A stretch of 14,454 nt of DNA from Desulfobacteraceae bacterium. GTDB lineage: Bacteria > Desulfobacterota > Desulfobacteria > Desulfobacterales > Desulfobacteraceae. A program made the position numbers and the translations under genes. The stretch spans positions 1 to 14,454 of the forward strand of contig JAFLJU010000469.1 in NCBI GenBank assembly GCA_022712835.1. Reading direction: 5' to 3'. Positions 1 to 8,228 of this stretch are shown one piece after another. The notes under the pieces were generated by a model. The model was not told the origin of the DNA, searched no databases, and worked only from the letters and a program-made list of their open reading frames with translations. Position 1 is the stretch's first letter; the number at the start of each line of letters is the position of its first letter.

Positions 1-173
1 ACGGCCTTATGGCCCTTGAATGGTGGAAACAGGGCCGATTGGATAAAATCATTGAATACTGCACCCAGGATGTCCGGGTCACAAGGGATCTGTATCTATT
101 TGGTATTGAAAATCGACATCTGATTTTTAAAAATAAGGCCGGGCACCAGGTGAGGATTCCGGTTAGGTGGTAG
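1..173 (+). CDS. C-terminal fragment of an RNase H-like (DEDDy-type) exonuclease-domain protein
   Basis: An open frame enters from the left edge (first full codon at base 3) and stops at TAG 171-173, leaving 56 visible residues. It contains the string IIEYCTQDVRVTRDLYLFG. The Y-x-x-x-D pattern (YCTQD) resembles the ExoIII motif of DEDDy 3'-5' exonucleases and RNase H-like folds such as the YprB-type domain. The last residues (NKAGHQVRIPVRW) look like a natural C-terminus. The catalytic motifs ExoI and ExoII lie outside the window, so neither activity nor substrate can be stated. It could be a stand-alone exonuclease or the tail of a helicase-nuclease fusion. It is on the same strand as the cytochrome unit, 92 bases before it. 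Confidence 0.55.
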   Translation, partial: GLMALEWWKQGRLDKIIEYCTQDVRVTRDLYLFGIENRHLIFKNKAGHQVRIPVRW

Positions 174-185
174 AGGATAAAGCTA

Positions 186-214
186 TTGCCTTTTTTAACT
201 GAATTCGATACATA
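186..214 (+). promoter_or_regulatory. Weak candidate promoter for the cytochrome-receptor-phosphoesterase unit
   Basis: The gap 174-265 has a TTGCCT box (186-191), a 17-base spacer and TACATA (209-214). This is only a partial match to a sigma-70 promoter; a competing -10-like CATAAT lies at 224-229 without a good -35. The region is AT-rich and shows no terminator hairpin for the preceding gene. A promoter somewhere in this gap is likely; these exact boxes are uncertain. Confidence 0.22.
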
Positions 215-265
215 CGCTGAATACATAATAATTTTTAATCAGAAAAATATTTTTGGGGAAAGTGG

Positions 266-739
266 ATGAGGGAAAAGCGGATGAATAGATTGGTTTTAAT
301 CGTTTTTGCAGCCGTTGTCGGTTTGGCAACCGCGAATCCTGGGTGGGCGGAAGAAAAAACCTATGTGGGGTCGGAAAGCTGCAAAGACTGCCATGAACAG
401 CAATATGATACTTTTATGAAATACTCGAAAAAAGCACATTCCTTTGACAGTATCAAAAAAATGGAGACAAAGCTCACTGCCGAAGAATATCAAACCTGTT
501 TTGAATGTCATACCACAGGCTACAAACAAAAGGGCGGTTTTATCTCCGAGGCGAAAACCCCGGAAGTAAAAAATACCGGATGCGAATCCTGCCACGGGCC
601 GGGCAGCCTCCATGCCGAGTCGGAAGATCCCGAAGAAATTATCGGGGAACTCACCATGGAAAACTGCATTACTTGCCACAATGAAGACAGGGTTCAGGCT
701 TTTGATTTTAAACAGCTCATCTACGGTGGCGCCAATTGA
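266..739 (+). CDS. Exported tetraheme cytochrome c (cytochrome c554-like family)
   Basis: This 157-residue periplasmic electron carrier has four CXXCH haem c motifs: CKDCH (39-43), CFECH (78-82), CESCH (106-110) and CITCH (134-138). Extra histidines (for example H58 and H116) could be distal ligands. A signal peptide covers about residues 6-28, with likely cleavage after GWA before EEKTYVG. Spacing and phrases such as YVGSESCKDCH and CESCHGPGSLH recall small multihaem cytochromes common in Desulfobacterota. Two starts are possible: ATG 266 (GGGGAAA upstream) or ATG 281 (GAGGG upstream), giving 157 or 152 residues; the signal peptide works with either. The haem receptor begins 18 bases after the stop, so the two are probably co-transcribed. 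The redox partner is unknown. Electron delivery to or from the receptor's haem is an inference from adjacency only. Confidence 0.88.
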   Translation: MREKRMNRLVLIVFAAVVGLATANPGWAEEKTYVGSESCKDCHEQQYDTFMKYSKKAHSFDSIKKMETKLTAEEYQTCFECHTTGYKQKGGFISEAKTPEVKNTGCESCHGPGSLHAESEDPEEIIGELTMENCITCHNEDRVQAFDFKQLIYGGAN

Positions 740-757
740 TTTTTTTGGAGAAAATTC

Positions 758-2437
758 ATGTTTAAAAATTTATTCAGGATTATCAACCGACGGTTGTGGC
801 TTAAAATATTGATTCCGGTTTCCCTGAGTGTGATTCTGGTGATGTCTGTTGTGATCTGGTATAATATTTCATTTCAAAACCGGCTGGGAACAGACCAATT
901 GACCAACCAGAACAAGATCATGGCCAAGGCTGTCGAAGGGGGAATGTTTGATGCCCTTGCCATTGGCGATAATGATACGGTCAGAACCCAGTTCAAACGG
1001 CTCAACGAAAAACTCAAAGGGTTTAAGGTGTTTGTCTATGATTTTAACGGTATTGTTTCCTTTAGCTCAGATATCAATTCAGTGGGAAAACCATTTAAAA
1101 ACTATCTGGAAAAAGCATCTGAAAATGATCTTTCCACCATGCTCAAGACCGGCAAGGGATCCAATACTTCTTTCCAGGTAACTCTGGGAGGAGAAACCTT
1201 TGCCATGGAAAATGATCCCATTCTCAACGAATCCCGGTGTTTTCATTGCCACGGCCCGAACCGGTCGGTGTTGGGCGGAATTTCTGTATTTTCCTCCATG
1301 GCTGCCATGAATACGAGCATTCAAAGGGGGAAATGGACCAGTATCTTCATCGGGATCACAGGCCTTTGTCTTCTGATCCTTTTGGTGTGGATGTTCTTTC
1401 ATTTTCTGGTTAACAAAAAAATTCTGCTGGTTCTGGACGCCACTTCCCGGATGCGGGAAAAGGATTTTACCCACGAATATACAATAGAAAAGGGAGATGA
1501 GGTCAATTATATTCTTGCCAAAATAAACATCGTCACCCAGGAACTTCGGGGGACTATCCAGCAGATTGTGGAAAATTCCGGCACCATTTCCGTTTCTTCA
1601 AATCAGTTGAAAGGGATTGCCGATGATTTGAATGGTGCCAGCCAGGAAGCATCTGAAATGACCGGCAGCGTATCGGCAGCAGCAGAAGAGATGAGCGTGG
1701 GCAACCAGTCCATTGCCACTACCATGGAAGCTGCCACCCAATCTTTGAACGCCATTGCCGCTGCCGTGGATGAAATGAGTGCCACTGTTGGTGAGATTGC
1801 CAAGGGGTCTGCTGAGTCAAAACAGACAATTGACCAGGTAGTGGGTGCCTTTGACAGCATCCTTCTGGCGGTTACCGAATTGGGGTCCAGGGCCAATGAG
1901 GTGGATGCGGTGACCGATCAAATTCGGTCCATTTCAGAACAGGTTGCCATGCTGGCCCTCAATGCAAAGATTGAAGCAGCACGGGCAGGGGAGGCAGGCA
2001 AAGGCTTTGCCGTAGTGGCCCACGAGATCACCGATCTGGCCGCTGATACCAATCAATCCACCATTGAGGCCGATGAAAAACTGGCCTGGATAAAAAACAC
2101 CACAAATGAATTGATTGAACGAGTGAAGGGCCTTGCAGGCCTTGTTCAAAGTTCCGATGAGGCCATCTCCAGCATTGCGGCTGCCGTTGAGGAGCAAAAT
2201 GTCACCACCCTGGAAATTGCAAAAAGTATCAATGAGGTCTCTGGACAAATCTCACAGGTGAATGATAGTGTGAACCAGGGCGCCCAGGTTGCAACCGAGA
2301 TTGCCCGGGATATCACCCGTGTGCAGGATGTCACTGTCCAGGTTCAGAAAAATTCCGGTACCCTTAACGAGAATGCATCGGCATTGAGCCTGATGGCAGA
2401 AAAGTTTTTGACCTTAATGAAGCAGTTCAAGGTTTAA
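758..2437 (+). CDS. Methyl-accepting chemotaxis protein with periplasmic haem c sensor
   Basis: This is a 559-residue transmembrane chemoreceptor. TM1 is about residues 17-36, the periplasmic sensor about 37-192 and TM2 about 193-216. A HAMP-like linker follows to about 265, then a long helical signalling domain. The conserved hairpin tip is at 405-421 ([17 protein letters not shown]). The sensor carries one haem c motif, CFHCH, at residues 161-165 (bases 1238-1252), followed by GPNRSVLGGISV. This layout resembles the haem-c PAS-like sensors of Geobacter receptors such as GSU0582 and GSU0935, and is analogous in role to Desulfovibrio DcrA. It probably reports periplasmic redox state, oxygen or NO to CheA via CheW. 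The start ATG is preceded by GGAG at a good distance. The protein ends in LMKQFKV, with no methyltransferase-docking pentapeptide. It lies between a tetraheme cytochrome and a DHH-CBS protein in one apparent operon. Confidence 0.93.
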   Translation: MFKNLFRIINRRLWLKILIPVSLSVILVMSVVIWYNISFQNRLGTDQLTNQNKIMAKAVEGGMFDALAIGDNDTVRTQFKRLNEKLKGFKVFVYDFNGIVSFSSDINSVGKPFKNYLEKASENDLSTMLKTGKGSNTSFQVTLGGETFAMENDPILNESRCFHCHGPNRSVLGGISVFSSMAAMNTSIQRGKWTSIFIGITGLCLLILLVWMFFHFLVNKKILLVLDATSRMREKDFTHEYTIEKGDEVNYILAKINIVTQELRGTIQQIVENSGTISVSSNQLKGIADDLNGASQEASEMTGSVSAAAEEMSVGNQSIATTMEAATQSLNAIAAAVDEMSATVGEIAKGSAESKQTIDQVVGAFDSILLAVTELGSRANEVDAVTDQIRSISEQVAMLALNAKIEAARAGEAGKGFAVVAHEITDLAADTNQSTIEADEKLAWIKNTTNELIERVKGLAGLVQSSDEAISSIAAAVEEQNVTTLEIAKSINEVSGQISQVNDSVNQGAQVATEIARDITRVQDVTVQVQKNSGTLNENASALSLMAEKFLTLMKQFKV

Positions 2438-2450
2438 ATATAAAGGACTT

Positions 2451-3752
2451 ATGAAGATCATAACCACCCACAAAGGGTCTGATTTTGATGCCCTGGCCAG
2501 TCTTTTTGCTGCGGCCCTTATATACCCGGATGCAAAACCTATATTGCCAAGCTCTATCAATGCCAATCTCAAAACCTTTTTATCCATTCACAAGGATCTA
2601 TTTGATTTCTATTCTCCCGGGGAAATCGACTATGATGAGGTGGATACCCTCATCGTGGTGGACACCCATACATGGGAACGGCTTGATCAGCGGATGTTGG
2701 TCCTGAAGGAAAAACCCGATCTTCGGATTATTGTATGGGATCACCATATCAATGGGGACATGGAGACTGATGAGAAAAATGTCCGGGAGATTGGTGCCAC
2801 GGTTACCATGCTGGTACAGGAAATAGAAAAACAGCGCAAACTGATCACCCCCATCCAGGCAACTCTTTTTTTAATCGGCCTTTATGAGGATACCGGTAAT
2901 CTTTCTTTTCCCTCTACCCTGTCGGCCGATGCCTATGCGGCAGGTTTTCTGCTGGATCGAAAGGCTGATTTGAATATCCTTTCCACCTTTTTAAAATCAG
3001 CTTACAGCAAGCGACAAAAGGATATTTTATTTGAAATGGTCCAGAAAGCGGAACGGACCGAACTGGGTGGATTTTCCTTTAGCCTTTCCCAGCTTGATAT
3101 TTCCGGGCGTATCCAGAATCTGGCCATGGTTTTGCAGATGTACCGGGAAATTGTGAATGTGGATGTGGCCTTTGGTATTTTCCGGGATACAGAACAGGAT
3201 AAGTGCATGATCATCGGTCGAAGCGCTGTGGATGAGATCAATGTCGGCCTGATCATGCGAAGCATGGGGGGCGGGGGACACCCAGGAGCTGGTTCTGCCC
3301 TGTTAAAGGGGGTAAATCCTGAAACAATCAAAGAGATGATCATCGAACTTGTCAACGGTAACCAGTATTCATCGGTCATGTTGTCCGATATCATGTCATA
3401 TCCTGTGGTTACCGTGGACCCGGATACCCTGGTTGACGAGGCGGTTATGCTGTTGAGGGATATGGGCTGCACCGGCATGCCCGTGGTTGACAAAGAGGAG
3501 AAGCTTGTGGGGGTGATTTCCCGGAGGGATTTTAAGAAAATTCGGAAATCAAACCAGATGCAGTCACCTGTCAAAGCCTTTATGAGCCGAAATCTTGTGA
3601 CCATATCCCATGAGAAAAGTGCCATTGAGGCGGCCAAGCTGATGATCAAACATGATATCGGCAGGATTCCCGTGATGAAGGGGGATAAAATCATCGGCAT
3701 CATTACCCGATCCGATGCCATGCTCTATTTCTATGATCTTTTGCCTGATTAA
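2451..3752 (+). CDS. DHH/DHHA1 phosphoesterase with two C-terminal CBS domains
   Basis: This 433-residue soluble protein has a RecJ/NrnA-type DHH core. Visible metal-site motifs are GSDFDA (9-14), DTH (71-73), DHH (97-99) and EDTG (146-149). The DHHA1 substrate-binding glycine motif GGGGHPGAGS is at 273-282. Two CBS domains follow, about 309-362 and 376-428, with CBS-type segments GCTGMPVVD and DIGRIPVM. CBS pairs usually bind adenine nucleotides and regulate the attached enzyme. Likely substrates are short oligonucleotides or cyclic dinucleotides, but the sequence does not decide which. Related bacterial proteins often continue into a CCA/poly(A) polymerase-like nucleotidyltransferase; this one stops right after CBS2. 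The start is supported by AAAGGA just upstream, 13 bases after the receptor stop, so it is probably the last gene of the operon. It converges on oleC with only 20 bases between, and no terminator is evident there. Confidence 0.9.
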   Translation: MKIITTHKGSDFDALASLFAAALIYPDAKPILPSSINANLKTFLSIHKDLFDFYSPGEIDYDEVDTLIVVDTHTWERLDQRMLVLKEKPDLRIIVWDHHINGDMETDEKNVREIGATVTMLVQEIEKQRKLITPIQATLFLIGLYEDTGNLSFPSTLSADAYAAGFLLDRKADLNILSTFLKSAYSKRQKDILFEMVQKAERTELGGFSFSLSQLDISGRIQNLAMVLQMYREIVNVDVAFGIFRDTEQDKCMIIGRSAVDEINVGLIMRSMGGGGHPGAGSALLKGVNPETIKEMIIELVNGNQYSSVMLSDIMSYPVVTVDPDTLVDEAVMLLRDMGCTGMPVVDKEEKLVGVISRRDFKKIRKSNQMQSPVKAFMSRNLVTISHEKSAIEAAKLMIKHDIGRIPVMKGDKIIGIITRSDAMLYFYDLLPD

Positions 3753-3772
3753 CGGGGTTGTGTTGGCCTTGT

Positions 3773-5416
3773 TTACATGAGCTTTTTCTTTGCTTTGATG
3801 GCCAGCTTTTCCCTGAATATTTTTGAATTGTGGCGGATATCAACGGGAAAGGTTTTTTCAATGAAAATATGGACAATGCTTTCGGTCAAGGGATTGGATT
3901 TGGCTAGGGCCAATAGTTCCTGGATAAACACTGGTTCATCTGCTATCTTTGTGACGGGTTCAATAAAGATCACCGGTATCTGATTTATTTTGGGGCCCAC
4001 CCCGGTAAGGGCGCTTCTGAAAACTTTTTCATGATTGTTAAAGATGGCTTCGACAGGAATGGTAAACAGGGTTTGTTTTGCGGTGTCCACCCGGTGGTTT
4101 TTCCTTCCGCAGAACCAGATCCTCCCCTTCGAATCCAGCCATCCCAGATCTCCCATGCGGTGCCAGACGGTTCCGTTTGCATCGGGAATTTTTGCCAGAA
4201 GGTCTGATTCCCGGTTGTTAAAATATTGTTGGGTCACAAGATCTGCCTGTACCGTTATTTCCCCCACCTGATTTTCAGGTACCACCAGGGAATCTCTTAG
4301 TTGGGTAATGGGATTATCGTTGATTTTTATCAGCTTAATGGCTGTGTTTCCGATGGGCCTGCCGATACACATGCCAAACCCCTGTTCACTAAGTTTTCTG
4401 GTTTCCGATAAAATTTCATGGGATCCGATGGAGATGATGGGAACCGCTTCGGTGGCGCCATAGGGTGTGTGGATCTGGGTTCCCTTGGAAAGCATGGTGG
4501 AAAATTGTTCAATATTGGCAGGACTTACTGGGGCTCCGGCTGATACCACCCGTCGAAGGGAGGGCAGCTTGATCTTATTTTCCTTGCCGTATTTTCCCAC
4601 CCGGTTGAGCAGGGCCGGTGAGGCAAACATATTGGTCACCCCGTGGTTCTCAATGGCTTCAATGATTTTTGAAGGATTTACCAGGGCTGGCTTAGTTGGA
4701 TCCATATCCGGGATAACAGCGGTCATTCCAAGTACCGGATCAAACAGGGCAAACAAGGGAAAGGTGGGAAGATCAATTTCATCGGGCTCAATTTTAAAAT
4801 GGGTTTGGATCTGCCGTATCTGGGCATCAAAATTTCCATGGGTGTAGACAACTCCCTTGGCAGGCCCTGTGGAGCCGGTGGTAAATACAATGGCAGCGGT
4901 TTCATCCCATGTGGTTCGCGCTTTTGGAAACTCTTCTCGCCGGGACATGAGTTCGGAAAGGGTATGACCGCCCCATAACCACCGTTTGCCTACGGTTACC
5001 CAGTATTTGACAGTTTTAAAGTATTTGGGTTTCAGGGTTCGAAGCAGGTGGGCCTTTTCAATGCCGATGAATGCCTTGGGTCTTCCCTGTTCAAGGCATT
5101 GGAGCATTCGGTCAATCCCCATGCCAGGATCCACCACCACGGGAACCGCTCCCACTTTGAACATGGCAAACATGGTAATAAAAAAATCCATTCCCGGGGT
5201 GATCATTAAAATAGTCCTTGTTCCCCTGGTAATACCGATACTTTCAAGCCCAAAGGCCAGGCTGTCGGAAAGCGTGTCCAGCTGACGAAAGGTAATCTGG
5301 CTGTACAATACCCGGTTGTTTTTGTCCCGGCCATGGGGGCAGACAACGGCTCGTTTATGGGGGGAAATCTCGGCCATTTGTTGAAGGCCCTGGGAAATAT
5401 TGGTAAATTTTATCAT
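3773..5416 (-). CDS. oleC: OleC-type beta-lactone synthetase (AMP-dependent ligase family)
   Basis: This 547-residue ANL-family adenylating enzyme has the ATP P-loop TTGSTGPAKG at 179-188, the A5 motif YGATE at 319-323, GDLGWLD at 422-428 with GRKN at 437-440, and a C-terminal lysine, K532, in DIRHNSKIFREKL. The last motif and the overall pattern fit OleC better than an acyl-CoA ligase. OleC uses ATP to convert the beta-hydroxy acid made by OleA and OleD into a cis-beta-lactone, which OleB decarboxylates to an olefin. The ATG overlaps the stop of the upstream membrane-protein gene (ATGA, 5413-5416), indicating translational coupling; its own ribosome site is weak (AAAGAAA). Unusually, oleC is separated from oleA and oleB by about 6 kb carrying cheW and two chemoreceptor genes. 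An ordinary fatty-acid ligase is the main alternative. The presence of oleA and oleB on the same strand favours OleC. Confidence 0.87.
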   Translation of the reverse strand: MIKFTNISQGLQQMAEISPHKRAVVCPHGRDKNNRVLYSQITFRQLDTLSDSLAFGLESIGITRGTRTILMITPGMDFFITMFAMFKVGAVPVVVDPGMGIDRMLQCLEQGRPKAFIGIEKAHLLRTLKPKYFKTVKYWVTVGKRWLWGGHTLSELMSRREEFPKARTTWDETAAIVFTTGSTGPAKGVVYTHGNFDAQIRQIQTHFKIEPDEIDLPTFPLFALFDPVLGMTAVIPDMDPTKPALVNPSKIIEAIENHGVTNMFASPALLNRVGKYGKENKIKLPSLRRVVSAGAPVSPANIEQFSTMLSKGTQIHTPYGATEAVPIISIGSHEILSETRKLSEQGFGMCIGRPIGNTAIKLIKINDNPITQLRDSLVVPENQVGEITVQADLVTQQYFNNRESDLLAKIPDANGTVWHRMGDLGWLDSKGRIWFCGRKNHRVDTAKQTLFTIPVEAIFNNHEKVFRSALTGVGPKINQIPVIFIEPVTKIADEPVFIQELLALAKSNPLTESIVHIFIEKTFPVDIRHNSKIFREKLAIKAKKKLM

Positions 5417-6156
5417 AGAAATTTCTTTTTTAATTTATACAGGGTTCCAGGGAAAATTCCCTCTGGCACCTTGGGCGCCCGGGCTTTGATCTCTTTGGTT
5501 TGCGCTTGTGCTGTTTCTAAGGCAGTTTTTGTCATGTCCGTCAGTTCCTTTTCTTTTTCTTTAACTTGTGCAAGGCCCTGTTTCTCATTGACCTGGAAAA
5601 GAACATAGGTTTCTTTAATGGGTTTTTCTGCCTTTAGAAATGCTTTAATCAGGGTGGCTTTGCCTTTTTCCAATACTTTTTTTTGGGTGTTTGTGATTTT
5701 TTGCTGTTCCGGATATCGTTTGGAAATGGCCTCAATCCGGGCGAGCTCCCTGTCAAAAAGGGTGATTTCTGTGTTAAAATTTACCAGGGAAACATAGAGG
5801 TCCGGAAAGTGGTTAAAGCTGAATTTCAGCATCTCTTCCGGCAACTTTACATGGGGTAACTCAATTTTTTTATAAATTTTCATTTCAGGGGTTTTTTCTG
5901 TAAAATACAAGGTATAGACTAAAAAAGAGGAGGTCCCAATGGCACCTAACATCATCAAAAGAATAAAAATTCGTTTTTTTGTGAACCGTTTTTTCTTTGC
6001 AGGAAGGGGAGCTTCTTCTACAGCCTCAACATCTTCGCCTTGAGATTTGTCTTTTTGAACTCCTTTTCCTTTCGGGGACTTAGGGGCAGCAGTCCCTTTT
6101 GCTTTGTCACCTTCTTTAGCGGCATCTTTATTTTTCTTTTTTCCAAATCCAAGCAT
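5413..6156 (-). CDS. Unrecognised single-pass membrane protein coupled to oleC
   Basis: I do not recognise this 247-residue family. Residues 1-61 are highly basic and low in complexity (17 lysines, several KKK runs), so probably disordered and cytoplasmic. One hydrophobic helix spans about 63-85 (FILLMMLGAIGTSSFLVYTL), flanked by KKKRFTKKR, which predicts N-in/C-out topology. The remaining 160 residues are charged and helical, with coiled-coil character around 130-225; there is no cysteine or enzyme motif. The C-terminus is KLKKKFL. The stop codon overlaps the oleC start (ATGA), so the two are made together. The ribosome site is poor (AGG 13 bases before ATG), but no better in-frame start exists because an in-frame stop lies just upstream. 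A membrane anchor or scaffold for the olefin enzymes is a guess from context only. Confidence 0.72.
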   Translation of the reverse strand: MLGFGKKKNKDAAKEGDKAKGTAAPKSPKGKGVQKDKSQGEDVEAVEEAPLPAKKKRFTKKRIFILLMMLGAIGTSSFLVYTLYFTEKTPEMKIYKKIELPHVKLPEEMLKFSFNHFPDLYVSLVNFNTEITLFDRELARIEAISKRYPEQQKITNTQKKVLEKGKATLIKAFLKAEKPIKETYVLFQVNEKQGLAQVKEKEKELTDMTKTALETAQAQTKEIKARAPKVPEGIFPGTLYKLKKKFL

Positions 6157-6171
6157 GGGTGCATTATTACC

Positions 6172-6183
6172 TGACCCGGGTCA
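6172..6183. promoter_or_regulatory. Perfect 12-base palindrome upstream of the oleC unit
   Basis: TGACCCGGGTCA reads identically on both strands. It ends 16 bases upstream of the membrane-protein ATG, so in the leader or promoter region of the oleC unit. Its position and GC-rich core in an AT-rich gap suggest an operator for a dimeric regulator, but no matching regulator gene is in the window. Chance occurrence cannot be excluded for 12 bases. Confidence 0.35.
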
Positions 6184-6288
6184 AAAAGTCAAAAGGGATG
6201 ATCTGGTTTTAGCAATTCTCGGTAACCTAATATCTGATGGTACCGTACTCGGAAAAATATAAATCTCCAAAATTAGGATCCAAAATAA

Positions 6289-6317
6289 CGCAGATTTTGT
6301 AGGATTACTAATCTGCG
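6289..6317. repeat. Inverted repeat resembling a dispersed intergenic element
   Basis: CGCAGATT (6289-6296) and AATCTGCG (6310-6317) are perfect 8-base arms around a 13-base loop. The following bases CGTCTATCTGTG (6317-6328) extend a phrase recalling the ATCTGCG/ATCTGTG-type repeats scattered between genes in many bacteria. The resemblance is from memory, not a search. It could also be a weak terminator for the chemoreceptor transcript, but no T-run follows on the minus strand. Confidence 0.35.
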
Positions 6318-6422
6318 CGTCTATCTGTGCCAACCTGAATGGTGCGATTTGGCCAAACACATGTTTATGCAAAAATAAGAAGTGTTCAAATTGTAAATGA
6401 TTTCAAAATCAACTTAAATACC

Positions 6423-8132
6423 TTAAATTTTAAACTGCTTAATCATTTCATATAGCTCTTCAGCTAATCTGGACAATTCTGTGGAACTGATATTTACTTG
6501 TTGACTTCCTGATTTCATCTCATCTGAAGCCTGACTGACCATTGTAATATCTCTGGTTACTTCTCCTGCTACCGATGAGGTTTGGTTCACGTTCTCGTTT
6601 ACTTCCTGCACTCCTGAAGCAATTTGGTTCACATGATTTGAAATTTCCTGAGTAGTGGCTGACTGCTCTTCAATAGCTGTCGCTACCGCTGTTACAATTT
6701 CATTGATTTCACTGATCACTAAAACAATGGATTCAATTGAATTAACTGATTCTTTTGTAGTGGTCTGAACACTCGATATTTTCCCACTAATTTCCCTTGT
6801 AGCTTTTTCGGTCTGTTGAGCAAGGGATTTAATCTCTTGGGCAACAACAGCAAATCCCTTACCGGCCTCTCCAGCCCTGGCAGCTTCAATGGTGGCATTG
6901 AGTGCTAATAGATTGATCTGAGCGGAAATATCAGCAATGGTTTCTGTGACCTTGCTGATTTCTGTTGAAGCCTTGCCAAGCTCATCAACTTTTCTTGAAA
7001 CTTCTTTAGCCGTTTTAACTGCTCCAGAAGTTGTTTCGTTTCCTTTGGCAATACTCCTTGCAATCTCATCAATGGTAGCGGTCATCTCGTCAGAGGCAGA
7101 AACAATGGTTTGTATATTTGCTGTTGTTTGTTCGGTTGTTGCAGCCACACTATTCATATTAGTGGCCATTTCTTCCGCAGCAGCAGCCACATTAATAGAT
7201 CTTTCTGCTGTTTGTTCAGAATTGTTAGAAATTTGTTCTGAAATAGTTGAAAGCTCCGTAGATGATGCTGTCAGAGTTTGTATGCCGGATGCGATATTGG
7301 TGAACATTTTCCTTAAGTTATTACACATGGTATTCAAAGACTGTATCAGCATTCCCACTTCATCTTTTTGATCAATATCGATCTGTTGAGTAAGATCTCC
7401 ATTGGCTATTGTTTTTGCAAAGTTGTTTGCCAAATATATTGGTTTTGTGATCATCCTCGTAATTAAAAAACTGAGAAAAATTGATATAATCAGCCCTACA
7501 AATCCAATAATTACGAACAGTTTTATTTGGAGGTCTGTTGTATCTGATGTGTTGACTTGAGCTGTCTTTATCGTGGCTTTTGTCATAACTTCTATCTTAC
7601 CCAGCGTCTCCAACATTTGTTCCCCGACGCTGTCAGCTTCTTTATCGAGTTTGGTAAGCATTTCCTGGGAAACCTCTATTTCAGAAATTTTTTGAAGCAT
7701 CATCTCATAAATTTTTTTAATTCTCGGCTGAAATTCATTGTTGTGAAAGGAATCCGCCTTCTTAACAATTTCCCTAAGCTTTTCATCCCTGGCAGGGTAG
7801 ATCATACCTTCTTCAGTTTCAGCACCTTGCAGGATAGCGCCTGCAAACAAATCAAATTCCTGGACAAATGTTTCATGTTCTTTCCAGATGTGGTCAAGGT
7901 CAATCCTTGATTCAGAGGCAAGCAACTCCATGATCATCTGCATATCCCTTGCAACAGATATTTTCATTTCCATAGCTGCATCAATCAGCGGCGCTGATTC
8001 GAGTACTGTATCAAAATTTGTTCTGATCATTTTTAATCCAGAAATTCCAGTTACAACTACAATAATTGTAATTGTACTTACCATCAAAAAACCACCCATC
8101 AACTTTTTTCTTAAGCTCAAATTTTTCAGCAT
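6423..8132 (-). CDS. Methyl-accepting chemotaxis protein, helical-bundle sensor
   Basis: This 569-residue inner-membrane chemoreceptor has TM1 at about 11-32, a helical periplasmic sensor at about 33-202, TM2 at about 204-225, HAMP at about 225-277 (TKPI, then NGDLTQQID and KDEVG) and a signalling domain with its tip at 415-431 ([17 protein letters not shown]). The sensor contains one copy of a module (about 46-145: [35 protein letters not shown]) found twice in the neighbouring receptor. It ends MIKQFKI, nearly the same tail as the haem receptor (LMKQFKV), so these two probably belong to one signalling class. The start ATG is preceded by GGAG seven bases upstream. It probably has its own promoter (8229-8257), since a hairpin separates it from the upstream receptor gene. 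Ligand unknown. Confidence 0.93.
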   Translation of the reverse strand: MLKNLSLRKKLMGGFLMVSTITIIVVVTGISGLKMIRTNFDTVLESAPLIDAAMEMKISVARDMQMIMELLASESRIDLDHIWKEHETFVQEFDLFAGAILQGAETEEGMIYPARDEKLREIVKKADSFHNNEFQPRIKKIYEMMLQKISEIEVSQEMLTKLDKEADSVGEQMLETLGKIEVMTKATIKTAQVNTSDTTDLQIKLFVIIGFVGLIISIFLSFLITRMITKPIYLANNFAKTIANGDLTQQIDIDQKDEVGMLIQSLNTMCNNLRKMFTNIASGIQTLTASSTELSTISEQISNNSEQTAERSINVAAAAEEMATNMNSVAATTEQTTANIQTIVSASDEMTATIDEIARSIAKGNETTSGAVKTAKEVSRKVDELGKASTEISKVTETIADISAQINLLALNATIEAARAGEAGKGFAVVAQEIKSLAQQTEKATREISGKISSVQTTTKESVNSIESIVLVISEINEIVTAVATAIEEQSATTQEISNHVNQIASGVQEVNENVNQTSSVAGEVTRDITMVSQASDEMKSGSQQVNISSTELSRLAEELYEMIKQFKI

Positions 8133-8228
8133 TGGTCTACTCCAATTTAATTATCTTAGGCTCAAACTATACTTTACATGAAAGGGTAATTTTGGCTAAA
8201 AAAAATCTTAAAATCATATTGCTCACTA

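Larger units (their letters stand above)
6157..6422. other. Junction between chemoreceptor block and oleC unit, without a gene
   Basis: This 266-base, AT-rich gap separates the second chemoreceptor from the membrane-protein/oleC unit. From left to right it holds a 12-base palindrome (6172-6183), an 8-base inverted repeat with a 13-base loop (6289-6317) and a weak 6-base hairpin TGATTT-ca-AAATCA (6398-6411) just past the receptor stop. An open frame at 6181-6372 is not convincing. No tRNA, transposase piece or direct repeat matching the other junction was seen. Confidence 0.6.

Noticed and set aside
3002..3721. Long open frame (239 codons) on the minus strand inside the DHH-CBS gene
   Set aside because: It is antisense to a gene with intact DHH, DHHA1 and CBS motifs, and its own product is low in protein-like features (serine/isoleucine-rich, no motif).
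6181..6372. 63-codon minus-strand frame in the junction before the membrane-protein gene
   Set aside because: No good ribosome site and no recognisable motif; it runs straight through the inverted repeat, so it is probably chance.
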